Of a stretch of DNA of 64,000 nucleotides, positions 36,239 to 45,083 are shown in pieces (position 1 is the first letter of the stretch; each line of letters begins with the position of its first letter). The stretch lies in assembly GCF_001435975.1 (NCBI RefSeq), contig NZ_AYYR01000013.1, positions 124,001 through 188,000 of the forward strand, written 5' to 3'. This stretch comes from Secundilactobacillus collinoides DSM 20515 = JCM 1123 (lineage in GTDB: Bacteria > Bacillota > Bacilli > Lactobacillales > Lactobacillaceae). The position numbers were made by a program, and so were the translations under genes. The notes beneath the pieces are model-generated. The model was given only the letters and a program-made list of their open reading frames with translations, was not told the origin of the DNA and ran no database searches.

Positions 36239-37561
36239 TTAAACGTGATATTCAGCTGGCACTAACTGCCGGATCGGCGTTTCTTGCGGGTCCGTGACCT
36301 GTGGCACCCAGTCATATGGGACGCGGTAGGCGCGATAAGTCATATTCAGTGTCTTGCCTTCGAAGGCTTCGTAATAGGGGTTGATGTACTCCCAAACCGT
36401 TTCGTGTTGCGGGGTGACCTCAAATAGTCGACCGTCTGAACCCTCAGTGATCATTGTGTTACCGTTTGGCAGCCGTTGGGCGGCACTGATGTAGGGACTG
36501 AAGAAACGTGAATTGTCCGCTTCACCAGCATCCTGAGCGGTGTATTGCCATTTGATTTCAAGGGTTGTCGGGTCGATTTCCAACACGCGGGAATAGTCAC
36601 GGTGTTCAGTCTGGGTGCCGTGTTCAGATACCCCGTTGACAGCACCGTAACCAGCCCAGCCGCCGTTATCAAATAATAACAAGTTGCCTTCACCTGGCAG
36701 CCCCTTTGGAATCATGTGGAAGTGGTGCTGACCAACGATTTGGCCGAGTCCGACATCATCGAAGTTCGGTCCGATCCGCCAAACGATTTCACCAGTTTTC
36801 TTACTGGTAATGGCGAGAATGTTGGCGTTTCGCGAATCCCAGATGATGTTGTCCGGATTAAAGCGTTCGTCGCCAGCATCGTACCATTTGTTGGGGCCCA
36901 ACGTCGATAAACAGTTGATGTGTAGCCAGTCGCCCATGCCACCGCCCGCGGGCACCATGCTGGGATCGCGGAAGAGGACGTTTTTCTGGGTCTCACTGAA
37001 CCCAAGTTCGTCAAAGTGGTCACTCGCTCGCCACTGCCAGAGGAGGTTGCCTTCCCAATCGACTTCAATAAATTTATCATCCAGCAGTCGTTTGTCGGTG
37101 ATGTTGTGGTTATAGAGATTTTCGTGGGTCAGCATCAGCGTATTGCCGCCTTCAGACTTCGGTGTCATTCCGGGAGCGTAATAACCGGTGGTCGAGCCTT
37201 CCCGCTCAAAATCATGGTGTTGTCGCGCCATATGTGTGGGTGCTTGACCCGGGTCAGTCACTTCTTCGTTTTGGTCATACCGCCAAACGATATTGCCGTC
37301 CCAGTCGACCTGAACGAGGTTAAGCTCATCTTGATAACCCTGTTTAATATCGCGCTCGCCGGTTGACCCTAACACGTAGCCGCCAGGTAAAATCTTATTT
37401 GGAAAGCCGGAGAGCCCGGCCCATAATTGAACCTCGTTGCCGGCCATATCAATGAGTAATGCGCCCTTTGCTGAAGGAAAAATCGTTAAGCCGTTATAGG
37501 CTTTTTTTGGATCATACAGAGTGGTGCCGGTTGGATAAATTCTTGGATAGCCCATAGACAA
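36239..37561 (-). CDS. Arylsulfotransferase (ASST)-like protein, catalytic copy
   Basis: A 440-residue beta-propeller protein of the ASST family, which moves sulfate between phenolic compounds without PAPS. Repeated DWDGNIVWRY- and DWEGNLLWQW-type blades are seen. Candidate catalytic His blocks are all present: ARQHHDF near residue 115, DWLHINCL near 210, and GQHHFHMIP followed by LLLFDNGG near 275-300; HRDYSR follows. There is no signal peptide, unlike the periplasmic Gram-negative enzymes, so it may act in the cytoplasm. The last gene of the ABC importer operon; RBS GGAGG. Function in sulfated or sulfonated aromatic use is inference. Confidence 0.82.
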   Translation of the reverse strand: MSMGYPRIYPTGTTLYDPKKAYNGLTIFPSAKGALLIDMAGNEVQLWAGLSGFPNKILPGGYVLGSTGERDIKQGYQDELNLVQVDWDGNIVWRYDQNEEVTDPGQAPTHMARQHHDFEREGSTTGYYAPGMTPKSEGGNTLMLTHENLYNHNITDKRLLDDKFIEVDWEGNLLWQWRASDHFDELGFSETQKNVLFRDPSMVPAGGGMGDWLHINCLSTLGPNKWYDAGDERFNPDNIIWDSRNANILAITSKKTGEIVWRIGPNFDDVGLGQIVGQHHFHMIPKGLPGEGNLLLFDNGGWAGYGAVNGVSEHGTQTEHRDYSRVLEIDPTTLEIKWQYTAQDAGEADNSRFFSPYISAAQRLPNGNTMITEGSDGRLFEVTPQHETVWEYINPYYEAFEGKTLNMTYRAYRVPYDWVPQVTDPQETPIRQLVPAEYHV

Positions 37562-37567
37562 GTCCTC

Positions 37568-38809
37568 CTAATGTTTAGCCGCGCCGCCAAAGGTGACAAC
37601 GCAGAAGTCATGTTCTGATGTTTTTGTGAGGTTCTGTTTTGAATGCGGATCGCGAACGGCCCGAAGACGTTGCGGGTCGACCCCGTCAACCACGGTAACC
37701 TTCCCTGCATTCGCGCCATTCGGTGAGCCGGGGACGCGCAGGTTGGTGACGTTGAGTTGGGCCACAGGCCTTTCGCTTGGTCGCGGCAAGTCTAACTGCG
37801 CATAGGCAATCCGCTGCATGCCGGTGATATGGTTAACTTTCGCCCCGCCAGCCAGTGTTTTGAAATCTGGGCTGACATACTCCCAAACCGTTTCATGCGC
37901 CGGCGTGATCTCAAATAAACGCCCGAACAATCCCTCTAAGATCAGGGTATTGCCGTTTTCTAACCGTTGAACACCGCCTAATTGGGGGCTGTATAGTTTG
38001 TACGCATCGAGGGGTTGTACATTGCCTGCTTCTGTTGGCGTGTACTGCCATTCAATTTTTAACGTTGTTGGGTTAATTTCTAAAATGCGCGAATACTCCC
38101 GGTGCTGATTATGGATACCGTCTCGCGATAATCCGGACACGGCACCATAGCCGGCAGCACCACCCTGATCAAAGACCAGCAGATTCCCCGCCCCAGGTAA
38201 AGTAGAATCAATCAACTGGGCATTTGTGGGGTTGATCAGCCAGCCTAACTGCCGGAGCGCAGGTGTTTTCGTGTAGGTTGGGCCGAGCTGCCAAACCAGA
38301 TGACCTGTTCGCGAGCTAATAATGGCGACAATGTTGGCGTTTGGTGCGCTGAAGATCAAGTTGTCAGGGTCAAACCGGCTGTCTCCGGCATCGTACCAAA
38401 CATTGTTACCTAGACGCCGCACGCTTTCGATGGTTAACCATGGCGTTTGCCAACCGGAACGGCTGTTTTCCTCAATCAAACGGTAAATGGCGTTTTCTGC
38501 GGTGGTATCAAAGCCAAATTCTGTAAAATGGTCGCTTGCAACCCATTGCCAAACGGTGCGTGATTGGGCATCACAAATTGTAATTTGACTATCTAATACC
38601 GGTAAACTGCTGAACCCAGATTTTGCGAACAATTGTGTTGCCACCTGGATTGATTCACCGGTTGGATTCAATTTCGTGGTCGAAACCACTTCGCCATTCA
38701 TAGTCATAATATCGGTCTTGCCATCCCGTGAAATAACGGTGTAGCCATTATTTGCTTGTTCTGGATCATAGACGGTCGTTCCCGTCGGATAAACTGTTGG
38801 AAAACCCAT
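37568..38809 (-). CDS. ASST-like paralog lacking catalytic histidines
   Basis: A 413-residue paralog of the next gene: both begin GFPTVYPTGTTVYDP-like and align through WYDAGDxRFxPDN, HREYSR and LFEITPxHETVWEY. Here all the candidate catalytic His are gone: the HHDF region is deleted, DWLHIN reads PWLTIE, and GQHHFHMIP reads GWLINPTNAQ. The propeller framework and HREYSR remain. A C-terminal extension of about 55 residues (from about 355) contains GSPNGANAGKVTVVDGVDPQRLR. The gene is intact and has its own ribosome binding site. It likely binds a ligand or pairs with the catalytic copy; it ends 6 bases before that gene starts. Confidence 0.8.
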   Translation of the reverse strand: MGFPTVYPTGTTVYDPEQANNGYTVISRDGKTDIMTMNGEVVSTTKLNPTGESIQVATQLFAKSGFSSLPVLDSQITICDAQSRTVWQWVASDHFTEFGFDTTAENAIYRLIEENSRSGWQTPWLTIESVRRLGNNVWYDAGDSRFDPDNLIFSAPNANIVAIISSRTGHLVWQLGPTYTKTPALRQLGWLINPTNAQLIDSTLPGAGNLLVFDQGGAAGYGAVSGLSRDGIHNQHREYSRILEINPTTLKIEWQYTPTEAGNVQPLDAYKLYSPQLGGVQRLENGNTLILEGLFGRLFEITPAHETVWEYVSPDFKTLAGGAKVNHITGMQRIAYAQLDLPRPSERPVAQLNVTNLRVPGSPNGANAGKVTVVDGVDPQRLRAVRDPHSKQNLTKTSEHDFCVVTFGGAAKH

Positions 38810-38841
38810 TGAAAAGACTCCTTTCGAATGTGAGCTGTTGG

Positions 38842-39861
38842 TTAATTGTCAGCAATTGAAGCGCTTGGGATAGCCTTCTTCAGTGCTGAGGTATCAACAT
38901 AATCGCTGATATTATAGGTGTGTTTTAATTCGTTGCTTGAATCGAGATATTTGTAGATCGTCTTGAGACTGCTGTAGGTCGAGCTATCAAAATTAATATT
39001 AAAGTTTTCGCTATTTAAGGTCGCAAGCACGGTGCTCTTTGGCACGTTCAGCTTTGCAGCAACGATGGCCGCTGCTTTTTGTGGGTGCGCTTTGACAAGT
39101 TTGACCGCGTCGTTAATGGCTTTCAAATAGGCTTCAGCCGCTTTTGGATGTTTCTTTAAGAACGATTTGTTTGAAATTGCAAAGGAAAGCGTTGGTGATG
39201 TTATCTTTGACTGGGTGGTCAGTACGCTGAATTTCCCGGTTTTTGCAAGTTTTTCCGCATTTTGTCCTGAAGCCCAAACAGCTGACGCCTTCCCAGACTT
39301 CATTAAGGCCAGTGCTTCTTGCCCCGTTTCAACTGATACTAGATTGACCTGACTTGATTTCAAGCCGGCCTTCTTGAGCGTTCTTGCAACCACATACTCT
39401 GTATCGGTACCTTTACTGGTAATAATTGTTTTGCCCTTTAAATCAGAGAGGAAATTAATGCCCTTTGCGACATAAAGTTTGTTACCACTCCCACTTGAAC
39501 TAGAGAGTTTGGCAAACATTTTGAGACTGCTCTTGCTGGAACTGCCGAATCGGTTCAGTGCCGCAAAATCCGCCACGTAACCAATATCAAGTTGGCCGGT
39601 GGTGATGGCGTTTACGGATTCGATGCCGTATGAGAACGTCGAAGTCTTTACTTTGATGCCGTATTTGCTGAAGTAACCCTCTTTTTGAGCGATAGCAGCT
39701 AAGTATTGACCATCCGAGTTGGTCATGAGTCCTAGCCGAACTGTGGTCTTACTGCCACTGGAACTGGATGAAGAGCTGCTGCCTTTAAGGCCGAACATGG
39801 CGCCAACAATTATTCCTATGACGACCACGATACTAACGACCCAAACGATTATTTTTTTCAA
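38842..39861 (-). CDS. ABC substrate-binding protein, sulfonate/nitrate (SsuA/TauA) type
   Basis: A 339-residue extracellular solute-binding protein. The N-terminus is a hydrophobic anchor (about 4-24) followed by a serine-rich linker; there is no lipobox Cys, so it stays membrane-anchored. The NMT1/SsuA-like body starts at VRLGLMTNSDGQYLAAIAQKEG and has LDIGYVADFAALNRF and SVETGQEALALMKSG. Family members bind alkanesulfonates, taurine, nitrate or thiamine precursors. Its operon with ASST-like proteins suggests an aromatic sulfate or sulfonate, which is inference. Confidence 0.87.
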   Translation of the reverse strand: MKKIIVWVVSIVVVIGIIVGAMFGLKGSSSSSSSSGSKTTVRLGLMTNSDGQYLAAIAQKEGYFSKYGIKVKTSTFSYGIESVNAITTGQLDIGYVADFAALNRFGSSSKSSLKMFAKLSSSSGSGNKLYVAKGINFLSDLKGKTIITSKGTDTEYVVARTLKKAGLKSSQVNLVSVETGQEALALMKSGKASAVWASGQNAEKLAKTGKFSVLTTQSKITSPTLSFAISNKSFLKKHPKAAEAYLKAINDAVKLVKAHPQKAAAIVAAKLNVPKSTVLATLNSENFNINFDSSTYSSLKTIYKYLDSSNELKHTYNISDYVDTSALKKAIPSASIADN

Positions 39862-39882
39862 GACACTATATCCTTCCTTTAC

Positions 39883-40770
39883 CTATTTAGTTGTCCGGCG
39901 ACTGTCAGAAATGCCGTACTTCTTTAAAACTACGTTGCCAAATAAGCGCAACAGTGTGTCTGAGAGAAAGCCAATGAATCCCAGAATAAAGATCCCGACA
40001 AAGATCCAATCCGTTCTGTAATACAGCCGTGATGTATAGATCAAATACCCGATCCCGTTTTGGGCCGCCAGCATTTCAGCCGCGACAATGGCAATGATGG
40101 CCCCACCTAACCCTAGCCGAACCCCGGTAAAGATGCTGGGGACCGATGACGGAATCACGACGCTATAGAAGATCTGAAATTTTGAGGCACCCTGCGACTG
40201 AGCAGATTCAATTTTTAACGGGTCGATCGCAATGACACCAGAAATCGTGTTGATAATAATTGGAAACATTGTGGCGTAGATGATCAAGGCCACTTTCGAA
40301 ACTTCACCAACACCGAACCATAACAGGAACAGCGTCAGAAACCCAATTGCTGGGACGAACCGGAAGAAATTAATCAGCGGTTCGATCAACCAGCGGACAA
40401 TTTTGAATTGCCCGATGACCAGCCCGAGCGGTACGGCAATGATGGTCCCTATCAACCACCCGCACAGGATTCTGAAGAGACTGACGAGCAGGTCGCTCTG
40501 CAGGGTGCCCGATTTAATGAGTTCTTGCGCTCCGGCCAGTGTTTTCAGCGGCGTTGGCAAAAAGCTGCCACCCATGACGGTTGCGGCGATTTGCCACACC
40601 ACCAGCAGCAACACCCACGCCAGCAGTCCTCGCTTAGCCACAAACAAGAACCCATCCTTTAAGCGGGTCCCGATGCCGGCTTCCGCCTTTGCACCCAACG
40701 CTTCAGCCTGATGGACGGAGTCAGTGATTGGTGTTGATTCTTCTAAATTTTTTACGCGTACTGCTTTCAT
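39883..40770 (-). CDS. ABC permease, SsuC/TauC type
   Basis: A 295-residue membrane permease with about six helices. The EAA-like loop is INTISGVIAIDPLKIESAQSQGASK, split at GASKFQIFYSVVIPSSVP, which contacts the ATPase. The N-terminal 35 residues are cytoplasmic. Its start overlaps the ATPase stop by 4 bases (ATGA), a sign of coupled translation. Sulfonate/taurine-type importer component. Confidence 0.9.
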   Translation of the reverse strand: MKAVRVKNLEESTPITDSVHQAEALGAKAEAGIGTRLKDGFLFVAKRGLLAWVLLLVVWQIAATVMGGSFLPTPLKTLAGAQELIKSGTLQSDLLVSLFRILCGWLIGTIIAVPLGLVIGQFKIVRWLIEPLINFFRFVPAIGFLTLFLLWFGVGEVSKVALIIYATMFPIIINTISGVIAIDPLKIESAQSQGASKFQIFYSVVIPSSVPSIFTGVRLGLGGAIIAIVAAEMLAAQNGIGYLIYTSRLYYRTDWIFVGIFILGFIGFLSDTLLRLFGNVVLKKYGISDSRRTTK

Positions 40771-41561
40771 TTGACGGGTCCTCCTACTTCAAAGTATTGG
40801 TTGAGTGTGTTGACTAACTGCTCATTTTCTGACGAGTAAACGTTGCGCGGATAGGGCCGGTCAACCGGAATAGTAATGGCGATGTGTGATTCCGGCGACC
40901 GCGAAAAGATGCTGATCTTCTGACCGAGGTACGCCGCTTCCTGAATATCATGGGTAACAAACAAAATCGTTTTGCCGGTTTTTTGCCAAATGTCGATCAA
41001 TTCGTTTTGCATGGTACGACGGGTCTGGGCGTCCAGTGCGCCAAAGGGCTCGTCCAGAATCAGGATACTGGGGTCGTTAGCGATACTGCGCGCAATTTGA
41101 ACCCGTTGTTTCATCCCGCCTGACAATTCGTAAGGATATTTGTCGGCGTGTTCTTCCAGACCAACCAAGTTTAAGCTGCGTTCGACCACTGGCTTGCGGT
41201 CTTTGTCAGACACATGCTGCATCTTCAAGCCGTAGCCCACGTTTTCTTCAACGGTCAACCAAGGGAATATCGCAGCATCCGCGTTTTGAAACACAACGCC
41301 CCGGTCACTGCCGGGCTCGGTTACTTCACTGCCGTTCACTAAAACTTCGCCGCCCGTTTTCGGCAGGAAACCAGCAATGATATTTAACAATGTAGATTTT
41401 CCGCAGCCGCTTTGGCCTAGGAAAACGTGAAATTCGCCAGTGGGAATCATGAGGTTGATATCTTTTAGGACTAATGGTGAGCTTGTTTTTCGTTTAAAGA
41501 GCGACGATGCGGGTTGGTACCGCTTGGAAACGTGTTTGAGTTCAATACTGATTTTTGTCAT
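40767..41561 (-). CDS. ABC ATPase, SsuB/TauB type
   Basis: A 264-residue importer ATPase. Walker A GQSGCGKST near residue 48, Q-loop at VVFQNADAAIFPW, signature LSGGMKQRV, Walker B ILILDEPFGALD and the H-loop VTHD are all intact. The start at ATG 41561 has GAGGTG upstream; the ORF extends further but without a ribosome binding site, and the extension falls in the leader. First gene of the five-gene operon ABC-permease-binding protein-ASST-ASST. Confidence 0.9.
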   Translation of the reverse strand: MTKISIELKHVSKRYQPASSLFKRKTSSPLVLKDINLMIPTGEFHVFLGQSGCGKSTLLNIIAGFLPKTGGEVLVNGSEVTEPGSDRGVVFQNADAAIFPWLTVEENVGYGLKMQHVSDKDRKPVVERSLNLVGLEEHADKYPYELSGGMKQRVQIARSIANDPSILILDEPFGALDAQTRRTMQNELIDIWQKTGKTILFVTHDIQEAAYLGQKISIFSRSPESHIAITIPVDRPYPRNVYSSENEQLVNTLNQYFEVGGPVK

Positions 41562-41680
41562 TCCGGTCACCTCGTTTGGGATTTGTGTGAATGCCACCCG
41601 CGCCGCCGACACGCTTGCGGGGTAACAACTTGTCCTAATGCTACCTGAGGATCTGAGGGGCGACAAATTATTAAAAAAAA

Positions 41681-41716
41681 TCACAGTCAGATGTTCATCC
41701 TGAACAAATGGCTGTG
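41681..41716 (-). terminator. Terminator in the leader of the ABC/ASST operon (putative attenuator)
   Basis: On the minus strand TCACAG/CTGTGA and TTGTTCA/TGAACA arms form a hairpin followed by eight T (41673-41680). It lies 120 bases upstream of the first gene, so it would stop transcription before the operon unless it is prevented from folding. Confidence 0.7.
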
Positions 41717-41942
41717 ATACCTGCTGTCATGCGTTTTTGCTGGGTGATAAGTTTTGACCATCACCCCCATATTAGACTTAAGCCTTTCTTTGAATTTTTA
41801 GGTTCGGTTAAGGCGTAAAGGCTTATCAGTGCTAAATGATGATTTATGCAGATATTGGCGCTCATTTAATGCCTATGTTCGAATAAATGACCTCGCCAGC
41901 CCCAAAAGGCCCATCAAAACACATGCGCAATGTGTTTGATGG
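41717..41942 (-). promoter_or_regulatory. Structured 5' leader of the ABC/ASST operon
   Basis: Four further hairpins line up before the terminator on the minus strand: GGGTGAT/ATCACCC (41741-41747 with 41759-41765), TAAGCCTTT/AAAGGCTTA (41778-41786 with 41816-41824), a two-part stem GGCG..CGCC with TCATTTA..TAAATGA (41856-41896), and CCCATCAAA..TTTGATGGG (41909-41942). This architecture resembles a riboswitch-like leader. It does not match the SAM, T-box, purine, THF or cobalamin patterns I know. The promoter is not clear, so the transcript may begin inside this stretch. Confidence 0.45.
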
Positions 41943-42303
41943 GTTGTTTTTTTCTAGGAGACCTGATTAAATCCTGACGTTTTCTGCAGCTAACAAACAG
42001 CATTACTGAACTGTCACAGAATCTACCCCATTCGCAGCAAAAATTGGCTTTAATTCAGTCATAAATATTTTACAGTGGTTTAAAAAGCGCTAGCAAAGAG
42101 CGCGACCACAACGTTTTATTTTAAAAACGTTGCTTGTGGCTGACAAACTACTTAATATGAAAATTTCTCAGATGCATCTTATTTATCCCCTCTTTTTGCC
42201 TCGTTTCATAACCGATATGATGAACTTATTGAAATCAAGAAAATCACATTACTCATTATTAAAATGACCAGAAACGATTCAAAATTAATCACGAAGGAAG
42301 TCA
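41943..42303. other. Gene-free stretch before the FMN-binding gene
   Basis: About 360 bases. A hairpin lies at 42106-42139 (CCACAA/TTGTGG with CGTTTT/AAAACG inside) without a T-run. The hairpin at 41909-41942 is followed by seven T on the plus strand, an orphan terminator without an upstream plus-strand gene. Confidence 0.4.
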
Positions 42304-42756
42304 ATGATTTTGAAACATATCACAACAACCTTATTGGCAATTGCCATTGTCGGGGTGATTGGCACAGACGGTTTTTACTTATTCGTTAAAAATCATCTGA
42401 CGGGCACGGCAAGTGTCCGCACTTCAATGACAGCTGACAGTCTGCCAAGCGGCGTCGTTAAGCACTCAAACAATTATAAAAATGGTACTTTTACCGGTGC
42501 CTCTATGACGACACCCAGGGGGATCGTGCAAACACAAGCAGTAATCAAAAATGGCAAAATCAGCAAAATTAATGTGTTGAATTTTCCCAATTCAAGCGGT
42601 ATTACAAAGCGAATCAACGCGCGGACTCTGTCAATTTATATCGCTGAGGTGCTGAAAGCTCAGAGCGCGAAAATCAAACTGGTGCCTGGCACAAGCGAAG
42701 CCTATACAGGTTTCACGGGCTCACTGCAAGATGCTTTGAACCATGCAGAATCTTAA
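42304..42756 (+). CDS. FMN-binding domain protein, membrane-anchored
   Basis: A 150-residue protein with one N-terminal membrane helix (about 5-27) and an outside FMN-binding domain (PF04205 type) from about 58 to 148. It has the usual YKNGTFTGASMTTPRG and GKISKINVLNFPN strands. The C-terminal motif reads PGTSEAYTGFTGSLQDAL, where family members have SGATxTSxAF; Ser or Thr here could take covalent FMN from an ApbE-type transferase, which is not in the window. It sits 54 bases upstream of a ferric-reductase-like flavocytochrome, probably as the extracytoplasmic electron acceptor. Confidence 0.85.
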   Translation: MILKHITTTLLAIAIVGVIGTDGFYLFVKNHLTGTASVRTSMTADSLPSGVVKHSNNYKNGTFTGASMTTPRGIVQTQAVIKNGKISKINVLNFPNSSGITKRINARTLSIYIAEVLKAQSAKIKLVPGTSEAYTGFTGSLQDALNHAES

Positions 42757-42810
42757 ACTGTCATTAGTTTTTTGGCCACGTCAAAAAATCATATTAGAAA
42801 GTGATCATCC

Positions 42811-44091
42811 ATGCTAAAACAACATTTTTATATTTTTGGATTAACCTGGTCTACCATTTTATTTCTAGTACCTCTTCCACTTATCCTAACATTGGGCGCA
42901 GGGCTTCCTGCAAGCCACGCGTCCGATGCGCTCGCGATTCAGTTGGGCTCAATTGCCTATGTGTGGTTTTTAGTGGCAATATACCTCAGCACAAGGCCAA
43001 AATGGTTAGACAGACTCATCGGATTGCCAAATGTGTATCTCATTCACGGGATATTGAGTATGTTTGCGATTGGGCTCGCGTTTCTTCATAAGACAAATTT
43101 AGGGTCGCATGGCCTCATCAGACTCACCGGAGACTGGGAGTTTGATATCTTCCTTGGTCTGCTGATTTATTCGCTTCTGTTTATGGCTGGCTGGTTGACT
43201 GCTCGCATCCGACCGCTGGCAATGTTGAAACAGGTTTTGGAACACATTTTTCACCACGAGCTATCCGTTTGGCTGCACCGGCTTAACATTATTGCGGTGA
43301 TACTTGTATTTATTCACGTCCAGCTGATTGGCTACATGACTAATATTTACGCCTACATGTTGTTGTTCGATCTATACAGTGCCGCGACAGCGATTGCATA
43401 CTGTGTCAAGAAGATTCATGACTATCGTTTCTTGCCCGCCGGAAAGCTGATCAGCAAACGAGAATTAAAGGATAATTTTTTTGAATTTAAGATTCAAGTT
43501 CCCCACCTCAATTTTAGAAAAATTCAGGCTGGTGATTACATTTTTATCAGAATACCACACCAATCTGGTTTGAGAGAATTACACCCATTTTCAGTGGTCA
43601 ATCAGGTCACAGATAATAACGTCATCACTTTGGCAATTCGTGGTGATGGGGATTTCACAAAAAAAATCCAAGCAATAAATATTGGGGAACTCATTCAAGT
43701 CGATGGTGGGTACGGCCGCTTTAATACATTGATTTCAGAAAATAGCGGTGACCGCCTGGTGCTCATCACGGGTGGGACTGGCATTGTTCCGATGCTTGCC
43801 ATTATCGATGCCCATCCTGAACGAGATATGACGTTGTTTTACGCGGTACATGCTTCAAATGATCAGCTTTATGTGTCCCAGCTCAATCATTGGGCAAATA
43901 CGCGGCCAAATTTAACCGTCCATATCCAAACTGGCCGATTCACGCCGGCAGATGAGCTCAAGACTATTCGTGCTAATCGTTCGACATTTCTCATTTCGGG
44001 ACCATACGCCCTGGGCAAAAACTGGGTTCATGTACTAAAACAGCAACATGTTGCAGCTAATAAGTATTACTATGAAGAATTTAACTGGTAA
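42811..44091 (+). CDS. Ferric-reductase-like membrane flavocytochrome
   Basis: A 426-residue protein with about six N-terminal helices (residues 1-205) and a cytoplasmic ferredoxin-reductase domain (about 220-426). Candidate haem-ligand His lie in VYLIHGILS, IGLAFLHKTN, VWLHRLNII and VFIHVQLIG. The FAD motif is HPFSVVN, and the NAD(P)H motifs are ITGGTGIVPMLAI and ISGPYALG. Electrons would pass from NAD(P)H through FAD and haem across the membrane to the FMN-binding protein encoded just upstream. That fits flavin-based extracytoplasmic electron transfer. Terminal acceptor unknown; no terminator close behind. Confidence 0.85.
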   Translation: MLKQHFYIFGLTWSTILFLVPLPLILTLGAGLPASHASDALAIQLGSIAYVWFLVAIYLSTRPKWLDRLIGLPNVYLIHGILSMFAIGLAFLHKTNLGSHGLIRLTGDWEFDIFLGLLIYSLLFMAGWLTARIRPLAMLKQVLEHIFHHELSVWLHRLNIIAVILVFIHVQLIGYMTNIYAYMLLFDLYSAATAIAYCVKKIHDYRFLPAGKLISKRELKDNFFEFKIQVPHLNFRKIQAGDYIFIRIPHQSGLRELHPFSVVNQVTDNNVITLAIRGDGDFTKKIQAINIGELIQVDGGYGRFNTLISENSGDRLVLITGGTGIVPMLAIIDAHPERDMTLFYAVHASNDQLYVSQLNHWANTRPNLTVHIQTGRFTPADELKTIRANRSTFLISGPYALGKNWVHVLKQQHVAANKYYYEEFNW

Positions 44092-44906
44092 CATGAAACG
44101 CAATTTCCAAAGTGACGCTGATTACTTGCGGTTAAAGGCAATCATTCATTGTCGAAACAAATTTGCATAGCCGCACAAACTGAACATAACGCGACTGTCT
44201 TTCAAATCAATACTTATCATTTCAATCAAGGGAGGCGATGCCAAAAGGACTGTTTGCAGCTCAGGATAAACTTTGGAAACAACAGTCAGTTAACCTTAAT
44301 GCGCTATAGTAGGTTCATTAGAATAATCGACTTAAGTCTTCAGATTTACACAACACTTGAACAGTTATGCTGCACTGGCGGTTTGAATAAGCCACATGTA
44401 GCCAGACGCGCGTCACCGCAGACATTCGGGATTGCCCCTGACCCCTTCAGAAAACACGCATAGTCACTCACTAATGGTGACATTGTTGACCCCCTTTTCA
44501 ATACCAATTCACAGTTTCACCTAACAGTGTCCGATTCAGCAGTGTCCAACACGTTTTCACGCATTTTAATTGCGTCCGCGATGGCGTTTAAAATACGAAA
44601 AATCATACACCCGGTTGAGTCTATAATCGTTTTTTCAAAAACTGGCTTACAAAAAGGTTGTTTGTGAACTTGATGTTCGAAGTGCACATTAACAGCGCCA
44701 GTACAGCTGTGAATGACCGATGCCTTCATGCTGCAGTCATTCACTGAACGCTGCCGATAGTAAGTGGATTACCCATCGACTACGCGATGAAACTTGTTCA
44801 TTGTTGTCTGAACATTGCTAAGGCACCACAATACAACGTGAGACATCCTGACTTGCAGGCTGTGATTATTTTGAATTTTTTCAGTTAGCAGTCCAACTTC
44901 AATAAA
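44092..44906. other. Gene-free stretch with a possible FMN-binding relic
   Basis: About 800 bases after the flavocytochrome gene. No ORF has a convincing start signal. A minus-strand reading frame at 44517-44744 has an FMN-binding-like end and is listed separately. The plus-strand ORF at 44149-44463 resembles nothing I recognise and is not accepted. Confidence 0.4.
44517..44744 (-). pseudogene. Possible remnant of an FMN-binding domain protein
   Basis: A 75-residue frame without a ribosome binding site. It contains FCKPVFEKTI, DSTG and ILNAIADAIKMRE in the order expected for the C-terminal end of an FMN_bind domain (pattern xxKPxxExx, DxxSGATxTS, AIxxAVxDAL), with the flavinylation motif destroyed. 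If correct, it is a decayed second copy near the intact gene at 42304. Resemblance is weak and should be checked by profile search. Confidence 0.25.
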
Positions 44907-44950
44907 CTAAAACCACCTAGCCTTCTGTACAGAAACTAGGTGGTTTTAGT
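44905..44950. terminator. Hairpin of terminator type
   Basis: CTAAAACCACCTAG pairs perfectly with CTAGGTGGTTTTAG (44907-44920 with 44936-44949). It may end transcripts from either side. Confidence 0.6.
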
Positions 44951-45018
44951 GTTGTCGTACTGATTAAAAAGATGTATGAAAGACCATTTCTTTAGTAGCA
45001 GTCTTTTTCTATACCCGG

Positions 45019-45062
45019 TAAAAAGAACGCGTAATCCTTTGTTGGATCACGCGTTCTTTTGT
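45019..45062 (-). terminator. Terminator of the ABC exporter-TetR operon
   Basis: AAAAGAACGCGTAATCC pairs with GGATCACGCGTTCTTTT (one mismatch) with a 6-base loop, 20 bases beyond the TetR stop. Confidence 0.85.
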
Positions 45063-45083
45063 TATCACTCTTATAGAACCGAC

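Noticed and set aside
41681-41942. SAM, THF, cobalamin or T-box type leader before the ABC/ASST operon
   Set aside because: None of the conserved sequence blocks I know for these classes is present; it is reported as an unknown structured leader instead.
44149-44463. Plus-strand ORF of 104 residues
   Set aside because: No ribosome binding site, odd amino-acid composition and no recognisable domain.
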